Below, in pieces: positions 1 to 4,925 of a DNA stretch of 5,677 bases. The number at the start of each line of letters is the position of its first letter. Position 1 is the first letter of the stretch. The stretch comes from Candidatus Methylomirabilota bacterium (GTDB lineage: Bacteria; Methylomirabilota; Methylomirabilia; Methylomirabilales; Methylomirabilaceae). The stretch spans positions 1 through 5,677 of the forward strand of contig JACQEV010000107.1 of NCBI GenBank assembly GCA_016200385.1, written 5' to 3'. Under the pieces are notes generated by a model. The model was not told where the DNA came from, searched no databases, and was given only the letters and a program-made list of their open reading frames with translations. The position numbers were made by a program, and so were the translations under genes.

Positions 1-824
1 ACGGCGTTCGGTCCAGCTTCCACGCCCCCGTGAATCATCCGCGTGAAGTGGACGCCGAGGAAAGGGAATTCGGAATCAGGTACCGGGTAGATGAGATTCC
101 TCACAAGGAAGCGACGCTCGGGGACCAGCTCGTAGTACTCGCCACGAAAAGGGATGATTTGGATCTGTGGCTCAACACCGCACATCCGCGCGATCCGGTC
201 CGACTGGAGGCCGCCGCAATTGATGAGGGAGCGGCACGAGACCTCCCCACTCGCGGTTTCGAGCCGGAGCTGGTCAGCCCTGCGGTGGACGTCGTGGACC
301 CGGGCGCCCGTCAGGATCGTCGCGCCTGTTTTTCGCACAAGCTCGGCGAAGGCATCGGTCACCTGAGTGTAGTCCACGATGCCGGTCTCGGGGACAAATA
401 GCCCGGCAATCCCCGACGCATGCGGCTCATGCTTTCGGATCTCGTCTGGCCCCAGCCGCTGGAGTCCTTGAAGTCCGTTTGCATTGCCCCTCCGCTCGAG
501 CTCTTCCAGGACGGGCAATTCGCTGTCACGCGTCGCGACGACCAGCTTCCCGCAGCGCGCGTGGGCGAGCCCGTGCTCTTGGCAGAAGCGGAACATCGCC
601 TCTCGCCCCTCGACGCAGGTCCGCGCCTTCAAGGAGCCCGGCCGGTAGTAGAGCCCGGAGTGGATTACCCCGCTATTGTGTCCACTCTGATGAGCCGCCA
701 GGCGGTTCGCTGCTTCAAGAACAATCAGCGAGAGTCGCCATCGCGACGTCAGCGCCATGGCCGTGGCCATGCCCACGATTCCGCCGCCGATGACGGCGAC
801 GTCATACCGCCCGGCGCTCTTCAC
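1..824 (-). CDS. lhgO: L-2-hydroxyglutarate oxidase, 3' end cut by window edge
   Basis: FAD-dependent oxidase that converts L-2-hydroxyglutarate to 2-oxoglutarate and passes electrons to the membrane quinone pool; in the known family it removes a by-product of malate dehydrogenase or serves glutarate/lysine breakdown. My reverse-strand translation is open for 274 codons and leaves the window unfinished; the family is about 400 residues, so roughly the C-terminal third is missing. Visible: a Rossmann FAD motif, VAVIGGGIVGMA, at residues 9-20, the acidic residue E37 ending the second strand, and the family signature HQSGHNSGVIHSGLYY at 45-60. Later come FVPETGIVDY, INCGG, PFRGEYYEL and LGVHFTRMIHGGVEAGPNAV, which are typical of LhgO rather than of glycerol-3-phosphate dehydrogenase. 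The start is a GTG with GGAGG six bases upstream; an in-frame TGA lies five codons before it. The gene is divergent from the GYD gene. Confidence 0.94.
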   Translation of the reverse strand, partial: MKSAGRYDVAVIGGGIVGMATAMALTSRWRLSLIVLEAANRLAAHQSGHNSGVIHSGLYYRPGSLKARTCVEGREAMFRFCQEHGLAHARCGKLVVATRDSELPVLEELERRGNANGLQGLQRLGPDEIRKHEPHASGIAGLFVPETGIVDYTQVTDAFAELVRKTGATILTGARVHDVHRRADQLRLETASGEVSCRSLINCGGLQSDRIARMCGVEPQIQIIPFRGEYYELVPERRFLVRNLIYPVPDSEFPFLGVHFTRMIHGGVEAGPNA

Positions 825-830
825 CAATCG

Positions 831-835
831 CCTCC
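831..835 (-). promoter_or_regulatory. Shine-Dalgarno of lhgO, supports GTG start
   Basis: On the minus strand GGAGG lies six bases before the GTG codon at 824-822. An ATG that overlaps this site (835-837) is in a different frame and reaches a stop after 12 codons. The GTG is therefore the best start; a TTG directly before it is the only in-frame alternative after the upstream stop. Confidence 0.75.
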
Positions 836-852
836 ATCACGACCCCATTCGC

Positions 853-881
853 TTGACCGTCTCGATCTCTTCGGATATGCT
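853..881 (+). promoter_or_regulatory. sigma-70-like promoter for the GYD gene
   Basis: TTGACC (853-858), a 17-base spacer and TATGCT (876-881) match the -35 and -10 consensus at 5 of 6 and 4 of 6 positions. Transcription would begin near 888 and leave a leader of about 96 bases before the GYD ATG at 984. The leader contains the imperfect dyad at 932-955. This is a pattern match only. I found no equally good promoter facing lhgO in the same spacer. Confidence 0.4.
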
Positions 882-931
882 GACGACGCGAAACTGCGTC
901 CGTCCCGCCCACTAACGGTCTTGCTGGAATG

Positions 932-955
932 TTGTGGCCTGCGCAGCGGGCACAA
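932..955. repeat. imperfect dyad TTGTG...CACAA in the lhgO/GYD spacer
   Basis: TTGTG (932-936) and CACAA (951-955) are inverted arms around the short palindrome CTGCGCAG (939-946), which is off the dyad centre by one base. The arms extend imperfectly to RTTGTGSCC on each side. The position, in the spacer of two divergent genes and 28 bases before the GYD ATG, suits an operator or an RNA hairpin in the leader. It matches no regulator consensus I can name. Confidence 0.35.
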
Positions 956-983
956 TCGGGACCTCACCGAAAGGAGGAGACAG

Positions 984-1277
984 ATGCCACGTTATGTCGC
1001 GCTCGTCTCGTTCACAGAGCAGGGAATTCGGGATATCAAGAACTCGCTCAAACGGGCCGATCGGTTCAAGAGGCTCGCGGCAAAGCACAAGGTCAAGGTC
1101 CGGGAAATCCACTGGACAATGGGCAAGTATGACATCGTCGTCAGCTTCGATGCGCCAAACGACGCGGCAATGAGTGCGCTAACACTGGAGAATTGCCAGC
1201 TCGGCAACGTCCGAACCGACACCATGCGCGCCTATACGCGCGAAGAGTTCGCTCATATCCTCAAGGCGATCTCGTAG
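984..1277 (+). CDS. GYD domain-containing protein
   Basis: A 97-residue protein that consists almost wholly of one GYD domain (the small ferredoxin-like-fold family named for its Gly-Tyr-Asp motif). It opens with MPRYVALVSFTEQGIRDIK, typical of the family. The core motif here reads HWTMGKYDIVVSFDAPND at residues 43-60, so the GYD is written as GKYD (47-50). The C-terminal signature GNVRTDTMRAYTREEF is at 74-89. Length is normal for the family. No specific biochemical activity is established for most members; they are often dimeric and found near metabolic genes. The ATG is fixed by AAGGAGG at 971-977 with a six-base gap. The frame stays open far upstream, but that stretch is antisense to lhgO and does not resemble this family. 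The gene is probably monocistronic, ended by the hairpin at 1309-1331. Confidence 0.9.
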   Translation: MPRYVALVSFTEQGIRDIKNSLKRADRFKRLAAKHKVKVREIHWTMGKYDIVVSFDAPNDAAMSALTLENCQLGNVRTDTMRAYTREEFAHILKAIS

Positions 1278-1308
1278 GCAGTCACCCTCAAATCGATGTC
1301 GAAAGACA

Positions 1309-1331
1309 ACCCGTTTCTTAGGGGAACGGGT
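1309..1331. terminator. bidirectional terminator-like hairpin between convergent genes
   Basis: ACCCGTTTC (1309-1317) pairs with GGAACGGGT (1323-1331) over nine base pairs, one of them a T-G wobble, around a five-base loop. It lies 31 bases after the GYD stop and about 100 bases beyond the permease stop on the other strand. Read on the minus strand it is followed by TGTCTTTCG, a modest T-rich tail; on the plus strand there is no T tract. A small GAAA-loop hairpin (1297-1308) abuts it. The position between convergent genes supports a terminator for both. Confidence 0.6.
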
Positions 1332-1432
1332 GCGCTCGACACCCTCATCCAGCACGCTTGCGCCCGCAGCCGGCCCCACCTTACCATAGCCTCCCCAACC
1401 TGTGAAGCCCGCGCGACTGCCGGATAGCGGCC

Positions 1433-2238
1433 TCAGTCTCTTCGCGCTGAACGGCTTCCCTGCCGCGCCACGACGACCCCTCCGAGCACAATCGCGCCGC
1501 CCAGGACCTGCCAGGGGCCGATAGGTTCATCGAGGATGATCCACGCGAGCATCGCGGCAACGGCAGGCTGCAGCAGCCGGCCAACCGACGAAAACGCAGC
1601 GGGCCCCCGCTCCAGGTCATGATCGTTGCAGTGGTGAAATCGTCCCGCAATTCTTTGACGGCGAGTATGTACCCCGCATAGAAGATGGCCGTGAGAAGGC
1701 CCAGCGCATCGCCGAGCAGATGCTGGAGGCTCAGGCGGAGGCTCGCCCCTGCCAGAATAGTCGCGCCTGCCAGGGCCGCCGCCATCCCAAGGATGAACGT
1801 CGGGGTGAAGCGTTGCCCGAACCACAACCAGGCGGCAAGCGTGACGAATATCGGGGTCACATTAGCCAGTAACGTGGCGTTCGCGACGGAGGTGAGTGTG
1901 ATCGACCAGTGCCACACCGCGAGGTCGGCGGCAAAAAAGAGGCCGGCGACGGCCAGACGACGGTAATCGGTCACGCAGGAGGGCTGCCGCGGCGCGACTG
2001 TTGCCTGCCCTTCAATGGCCAGCCACAGCCACAGCGTCGGCAACGATAGAGCCAGGCGCCAGAACGCCGTGGCACTCGGCCCGAGTTCGCTCAGTCGCAC
2101 AAAGATCGGGGCAAACCCGATTCCGACCGCGCCGCCAAACAGGGCGCTCAGCGCGATTCGCGTGGACCTCGCGTGGGATTGAGATAGTGAAAGGTTGGGG
2201 CCCGCTTCGCTCATGGGTGCGATCGCAGAAGTCCTCAC
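1433..2238 (-). pseudogene. EamA/DMT-superfamily permease, internally deleted and frameshifted
   Basis: Remnant of a ten-helix inner-membrane drug/metabolite transporter (EamA family). The first frame runs from the start at 2238 (GTG; an ATG at 2214 is equally possible, neither with a good ribosome site) to about 1605. It gives roughly six helices (near residues 27-48, 57-76, 94-113, 117-140, 146-165, 174-196), including APIFVRLSELGPSATAFWR and ANATLLANVTPIFVTLAAW. After TATIMTWSG (about residue 211) this frame becomes arginine/serine-rich nonsense down to 1381. In another frame the family sequence resumes as PAAFSSVGRLLQP, then AWIILDEPIGPWQVLGGA, and stops at 1433 (TM9-TM10). Intact relatives carry about 50 residues, most of TM7 and TM8, between these two points. 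The lesion is thus a deletion of roughly 150 bases, not a multiple of three, at about 1600-1608 (GGGGGCCC). An assembly error is the main alternative. Confidence 0.82.
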
Positions 2239-2250
2239 AGCAGTTCAGCC

Positions 2251-2280
2251 TTGACTTCATAGGCGCGAGCTACTCATTAT
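2251..2280 (+). promoter_or_regulatory. sigma-70-like promoter upstream of bactofilin
   Basis: TTGACT (2251-2256), an 18-base spacer and CATTAT (2275-2280) match the -35 and -10 consensus at 5 of 6 and 4 of 6 positions. This is a locally AT-rich patch in GC-rich sequence. Transcription would start near 2287, about 54 bases before the bactofilin ATG. It lies just upstream of the divergent broken permease gene. Confidence 0.5.
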
Positions 2281-2340
2281 ACCAGCATAGCGGGCGACCG
2301 AGGTCCTGAATCTGGCCAGGGATCCAAGGAGGCATGAGAA

Positions 2341-2862
2341 ATGGCACTGTTTGCGCAGCAGCCCCGGAAGGATGAACCCGTTGAGAAACCAGAGCCGAGA
2401 GCGGGGTCGCCGCCCGAGCGTGTGATGGCATCTCCGCCCGGACCGGCGCGACGCATGGAGGAACAGTCGATGGCGATGATGGAGTCCAAGTCATCTGAGT
2501 CGATCGTGGCGGCAGGCCTGACGATCGAGGGCAAGATCGAGGGACACGGCAACATTCGAGTGGCTGGTCGGTTCAAGGGCAATGTCAATGTCAACGGCGA
2601 GCTCACGATCGAGCCGGGGGCCTCGGTTGACGGAGAGGTAAACGCAGATACCGTCCTCGTCGGAGGTGAGGTGCGGGGACATATCGTCGCCAAGTCCCGC
2701 GTCGAATTCAAGGAGTCGGGGACCCTCATCGGCGATCTGAAGGCCGGCAGCCTTACCGTGGCGGCAGGGTCGAAGATGCGGGGCAAGGTTGAATTCGGCT
2801 GGAAGGAGGGCGAGATCGAGGAAGCGCCTCCGATCGAAGACGAGCCCACGCCAATCCGGTGA
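2341..2862 (+). CDS. bactofilin family cytoskeletal protein
   Basis: A 173-residue bactofilin (polymer-forming cytoskeletal protein, formerly DUF583). Such proteins self-assemble without nucleotide into filaments, usually on the inner membrane, and position cell-wall or polarity machinery. Residues 1-50 are a low-complexity, Pro/Glu/Arg-rich leader beginning MALFAQQ; a short hydrophobic N-terminus of this kind is known to tether some bactofilins to membranes. The beta-helix domain spans about 53-152, with short repeating turns such as GLTIEGKIEGHGNIRVAGRF, GNVNVNGELTIEPGASVDGE and GSLTVAAGSKMRGKVEF. An acidic tail (about 155-173) follows. The ATG has AAGGAGG at 2326-2332, eight bases upstream. 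The stop overlaps the next start by four bases. An internal GGAGG (2457-2461) stands eight bases before an in-frame ATG at 2470, which could give a form without the leader. Confidence 0.95.
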   Translation: MALFAQQPRKDEPVEKPEPRAGSPPERVMASPPGPARRMEEQSMAMMESKSSESIVAAGLTIEGKIEGHGNIRVAGRFKGNVNVNGELTIEPGASVDGEVNADTVLVGGEVRGHIVAKSRVEFKESGTLIGDLKAGSLTVAAGSKMRGKVEFGWKEGEIEEAPPIEDEPTPIR

Positions 2863-3218
2863 GCGCCCATGGGGTGACCGGCGAGTCGTGGAATTGCCCA
2901 CATTGCGGCGAGCGCATCCTCCGCAGTGCCTTGACCTGCCCGGCGTGTCAGCGGCACCTCCGGTTCGACGCCGTAACCACTCCGCGACCCGCCCTACCGA
3001 CGATCTGTCCCCTCAGCGTGGATGGCACCATCCGGCACCCCGGCACAGAGGCCGCTTGGGAATATTCCGTACTGGTCGAGGTCCACGATAATGAGGGAAC
3101 GATGTTGGCTCGGCGCGTCGTGGGCGTGGGGGCGCTGCGTCCCGGCGATACACGGAAGTTCACACTCCGTGTCGAGGTGAGCGTCCCGGAGAAGCCAACG
3201 CCGACTCCGGCTTCCTGA
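2859..3218 (+). CDS. zinc-ribbon plus beta-sandwich-like protein, coupled to bactofilin
   Basis: A 119-residue protein of unknown function. The N-terminus carries a zinc-ribbon-type metal site with C13-x2-C16 and C27-x2-C30 (NCPHCGERILRSALTCPAC). The remainder, from about residue 48, reads as a small beta-rich domain (ICPLSVDGTIRHPG, WEYSVLVEVHDNEGTMLARR, LRPGDTRKFTLRVEV) that resembles an FxLYD-like sandwich. It ends in a Pro/Thr tail. There is no signal peptide or membrane helix. The GTG start at 2859 overlaps the bactofilin stop in the sequence GTGA and has no good ribosome site of its own, so translation is probably coupled. The context suggests an accessory or binding partner of the bactofilin; that is inference. 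A GTG five codons on is another possible start. Confidence 0.82.
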   Translation: MSAHGVTGESWNCPHCGERILRSALTCPACQRHLRFDAVTTPRPALPTICPLSVDGTIRHPGTEAAWEYSVLVEVHDNEGTMLARRVVGVGALRPGDTRKFTLRVEVSVPEKPTPTPAS

Positions 3219-3244
3219 CAGCAGCTTGCCCCCGAACTCCCCAC

Positions 3245-3314
3245 GGTGCCCCACGTCTGCCCTGCACAAGTCCCAACTTTTTCGCGAGTTCGAATCGCGA
3301 AGCCCTCAGGCACC
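3245..3314. repeat. nested inverted repeats upstream of the MazG-like gene
   Basis: GGTGCC (3245-3250) and GGCACC (3309-3314) are perfect inverted arms 58 bases apart. Between them TTCGCGA (3281-3287) and TCGCGAA (3295-3301) form a perfect seven-base stem around a seven-base loop, GTTCGAA. A run of five T precedes the first C of the inner stem. No T tract follows on either strand, so this is not a standard intrinsic terminator. The element fills much of the 141-base gap between the zinc-ribbon gene and the MazG-like gene. It could be an operator, an mRNA-stability hairpin or a tRNA-derived remnant, but no D arm or anticodon arm can be drawn. Confidence 0.5.
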
Positions 3315-3348
3315 ATCCAGCATGTGGAACAGGCGCCTGTGTGCCAGC

Positions 3349-3356
3349 AAAGGAGG
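3349..3356 (+). promoter_or_regulatory. Shine-Dalgarno of the MazG-like gene, short spacing
   Basis: AAAGGAGG ends only three bases before the ATG at 3360, closer than the six to eight bases used by the lhgO, GYD and bactofilin genes. The protein alignment by eye (MDRLEEVVKELRAF) still favours this ATG. A GTG twelve codons upstream (3324) is the other in-frame option but adds an atypical stretch. Confidence 0.6.
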
Positions 3357-3359
3357 CGC

Positions 3360-3707
3360 ATGGATCGGCTTGAAGAGGTTGTAAAAGAGCTGAGGGCATT
3401 CGTGGCCGAGCGGGAGTGGGCGCAGTTTCACGACCCCAAGAACCTCGCGATGGCCGTGGCGTCAGAAGCCGGAGAGCTGCTTGCGGACTACCGATGGATC
3501 AACAACGGCGAAGCGGATAGCTATTCGAGGAGGGAAGAACCTCGACAACGAATCGCTTCGAAGGCGGCCGATGTGGGAATTGCGCTCTTGCTGTTTTGCG
3601 ACCGGATTGGACTTGATCTCATCGGCGCGATAAAGGAGAAAGTCATCCAAAACCGCCGGAACTATCCTGTGGAACAGTCCCGTGGACGATGGAAGCGGCC
3701 TTCGTAA
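3360..3707 (+). CDS. MazG-like nucleotide pyrophosphohydrolase
   Basis: A 115-residue all-alpha NTP pyrophosphohydrolase of the MazG-like/RS21-C6 (dCTPase) type. Known members cleave (d)NTPs to monophosphate and pyrophosphate with magnesium and clean up abnormal nucleotides. Signature segments: REWAQFHDPKNLAMAVASEAGELLADYRW (split over 18-46), ADVGIALLLFCDRIGLDL (70-87) and KVIQNRRNYPVEQSRG (94-109). The metal motif ExxE is present as E36-A-G-E39. In the second motif, usually ExxD, the Asp is D71 but the Glu position is K68 (codon AAG at 3561-3563). The E39-D71 spacing of 32 equals that of human DCTPP1, so the frame and alignment look right. Activity may be reduced or changed. The length is normal for the single-domain family. 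It lies 34 bases before the PEBP gene and is probably cotranscribed with it. Confidence 0.88.
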   Translation: MDRLEEVVKELRAFVAEREWAQFHDPKNLAMAVASEAGELLADYRWINNGEADSYSRREEPRQRIASKAADVGIALLLFCDRIGLDLIGAIKEKVIQNRRNYPVEQSRGRWKRPS

Positions 3708-3741
3708 CATTTGGCGAAACCTCTCATATGAGAAACACACA

Positions 3742-4278
3742 ATGGCTTCGTTGAATCTGCCCATGAGGCTAACTGGAGTGGGGCTTGCCGCGCTACTCAT
3801 TGGCGCAGGAGGTGCGAGCATGGAACTCAAGAGTTCAGCGTTTCAGCCGGGGGCCATGGTCCCGGCAAAGTACACGTGCGATGGGGAGGACATCTCCCCG
3901 TCGCTTAACTGGTCGGACCCTCAGGCCGGGACGAAAAGCTTCGCCCTCATTTCCGACGATCCCGATGCCCCGGTAGGCACGTGGGTCCACTGGGTGATGT
4001 GGAATATTCCAGCGAGCACTCGCGCCATCGAGGAGAACCTTCCCAAGAAGGCGTCGCTGCCGAACGAGGCCAAGCAGGGGACCACGGACTTCCGGCGGAT
4101 CGGGTATGGCGGTCCCTGTCCCCCGTCTGGGACCCACCGATATTTCTTCAAGCTCTACGCCCTCGATACGACGCTGAACCTGCCCGCGAGCACGACGAAG
4201 AAGGACCTGGAGAAGGCGATGCAGGGCCACATCCTCGCGCAAGCGGAACTGATCGGGAAGTATCACCGCCAGCGGTAG
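3742..4278 (+). CDS. YbhB/YbcL family Raf-kinase-inhibitor-like (PEBP) protein
   Basis: A phosphatidylethanolamine-binding-protein fold of the bacterial YbhB/YbcL family; the physiological ligand is generally unknown. From this start it has 178 residues: a probable export signal (MRLTGVGLAALLIGAGGAS, about 8-26, one Arg then a hydrophobic core) and a full-length PEBP domain from about residue 27. Anion-pocket motifs are DDPDAP (72-77), WVHWVMWNIP (81-90) and GYGGPCPPSGTHRYFF (121-136). The entry AFQPGAMVPAKYTCDGEDISPSLNW is typical. The start is uncertain. ATG 3742 has no clear ribosome site, ATG 3763 would also keep the signal, and ATG 3820 has a perfect AGGAGG seven bases upstream and would give a 152-residue cytoplasmic protein that begins exactly like YbhB. 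The stop is two bases before the sixA ATG. Confidence 0.92.
   Translation: MASLNLPMRLTGVGLAALLIGAGGASMELKSSAFQPGAMVPAKYTCDGEDISPSLNWSDPQAGTKSFALISDDPDAPVGTWVHWVMWNIPASTRAIEENLPKKASLPNEAKQGTTDFRRIGYGGPCPPSGTHRYFFKLYALDTTLNLPASTTKKDLEKAMQGHILAQAELIGKYHRQR
3807..3812 (+). promoter_or_regulatory. internal Shine-Dalgarno in the PEBP gene, alternative start at 3820
   Basis: AGGAGG stands seven bases before the in-frame ATG at 3820, the best ribosome site in this gene. It lies inside codons that would encode the end of the putative signal peptide. Use of this start would remove the export signal and leave the complete PEBP domain in the cytoplasm. Confidence 0.55.
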
Positions 4279-4280
4279 CG

Positions 4281-4763
4281 ATGGACGAAAGAAGGGTGTT
4301 ACAGTGTTACTTGGTGCGGCACGGAGAGGCGAGAACCGGGGCAGAGGATCCGGCCCGGCCGCTCAGTGATCGCGGGCGCGAGGAAGTTCAGCGAGTGGCC
4401 CGACACCTTGCAACGCTGGGGCTCGAGGTGGCTGAGATTCGCCATTCGGGCAAGCTCCGGGCCCAACAGACTGCCGAAATCCTGGCCGAGCACATCTCGC
4501 CACGGCGCGGCATCCGCGAGACCGAAGGACTTGCGCCTAACGATGATCCGCAGAGAACTCTGACGGAGCTGGAGGCGGCCAGGGAACCCCTGATGCTTGT
4601 GGGGCACCTGCCACATCTGAGCCGGCTTGCCTCGGCCCTGCTGGTCGGCGATCCCGAGAGAGATATTCTCTGGTTGGAGACGGGGGCTATTGTCTGTCTC
4701 GCCAAAGCCGAGGGAGGTTTTCACCTCCGGTGGATCCTAACCCCAGAGTTAGCGAGGGGGTAG
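4281..4763 (+). CDS. sixA: SixA-like phosphohistidine phosphatase (histidine phosphatase superfamily)
   Basis: A 160-residue member of the small branch of the histidine phosphatase superfamily. E. coli SixA dephosphorylates histidine on phosphocarrier or phosphorelay proteins. The RHG motif is YLVRHGEA (10-17) with nucleophile H14 and phosphate-pocket R13. A further pocket Arg is in SGKLRAQQTAEIL (R60), and the second catalytic His is H109 in LMLVGHLPHLSRL. DPARPLSDRGREE (23-35) is the usual SixA segment after the RHG motif. The protein has the SixA length, with no signal peptide or membrane helix, so it is cytoplasmic. The ATG is two bases after the PEBP stop with no strong ribosome site, which suggests coupled translation. 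The substrate in this organism cannot be told from the window. A hairpin begins five bases after the stop. Confidence 0.92.
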   Translation: MDERRVLQCYLVRHGEARTGAEDPARPLSDRGREEVQRVARHLATLGLEVAEIRHSGKLRAQQTAEILAEHISPRRGIRETEGLAPNDDPQRTLTELEAAREPLMLVGHLPHLSRLASALLVGDPERDILWLETGAIVCLAKAEGGFHLRWILTPELARG

Positions 4764-4767
4764 ACAA

Positions 4768-4791
4768 CGGCCTGAGGGCAGTACTCGGCCG
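4768..4791 (+). terminator. terminator-like hairpin after sixA
   Basis: CGGCC (4768-4772) pairs with GGCCG (4787-4791), and after a bulged T, GAG (4774-4776) pairs with CTC (4784-4786), leaving a seven-base loop. It begins five bases after the sixA stop. It is followed by CTTGCACCG without a T tract, so it may protect the 3' end or act with Rho rather than be a classic intrinsic terminator. Confidence 0.4.
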
Positions 4792-4819
4792 CTTGCACCG
4801 CGTTATCTTGAACCCACCT

Positions 4820-4871
4820 GAACCGGGTCGAGCCGATTTACAGCCAGCCATCTTGTCTTCCGCCCCGGTTC
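4820..4871. repeat. 8-base inverted repeat GAACCGGG/CCCGGTTC
   Basis: GAACCGGG (4820-4827) and its exact inverse complement CCCGGTTC (4864-4871) are separated by 36 bases. The right arm falls between the -35 and -10 hexamers proposed for the next gene, and the left arm is about 26 bases before the -35. This arrangement could be a pair of half-sites for a looping regulator or a long-loop hairpin at the end of the sixA transcript. No known consensus is recognised. Confidence 0.4.
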
Positions 4872-4881
4872 GTGCTCTACT
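4853..4881 (+). promoter_or_regulatory. sigma-70-like promoter for the membrane protein gene
   Basis: TTGTCT (4853-4858), a 17-base spacer and TCTACT (4876-4881) each match consensus at 4 of 6 positions. Transcription would begin near 4888, about 38 bases before the ATG at 4926. A 162-base gap after sixA, with a hairpin in it, makes a separate promoter plausible. Confidence 0.4.
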
Positions 4882-4925
4882 CTAGGCCACTCAGAACTCA
4901 CAAGCCTCAAAGGAGTAATAGGCAA

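Noticed and set aside
30..401. Plus-strand open frame of 123 codons
   Set aside because: It is antisense to lhgO, whose minus-strand translation carries clear family motifs throughout; the plus-strand product resembles nothing.
841..908. Minus-strand 22-codon frame just upstream of lhgO
   Set aside because: It has no start codon after the preceding stop and is too short to identify.
420..983. Upstream extension of the GYD gene frame
   Set aside because: The frame is open only because it runs antisense to lhgO and through the spacer; GYD homology and the AAGGAGG site begin at 984.
1381..1605. C-terminal part of the 285-codon minus-strand frame ending at 1381
   Set aside because: After the junction this frame is Arg/Ser-rich and lacks membrane helices, whereas another frame gives clear EamA sequence ending at 1433.
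2277..2957. Minus-strand frame of 226 codons opposite bactofilin
   Set aside because: It is a shadow of the bactofilin and zinc-ribbon genes; its Pro/Ser/Thr-rich product has no family features.
3289..3315. tRNA 3' end suggested by GTTCGAATC and a nearby ACCA
   Set aside because: The stem is shifted one base from T-arm geometry, the CCA spacing is wrong, and there is no matching 5' acceptor arm.
3981..4280. Upstream extension of the SixA frame
   Set aside because: It overlaps the PEBP gene in another frame; SixA homology starts at the ATG at 4281.
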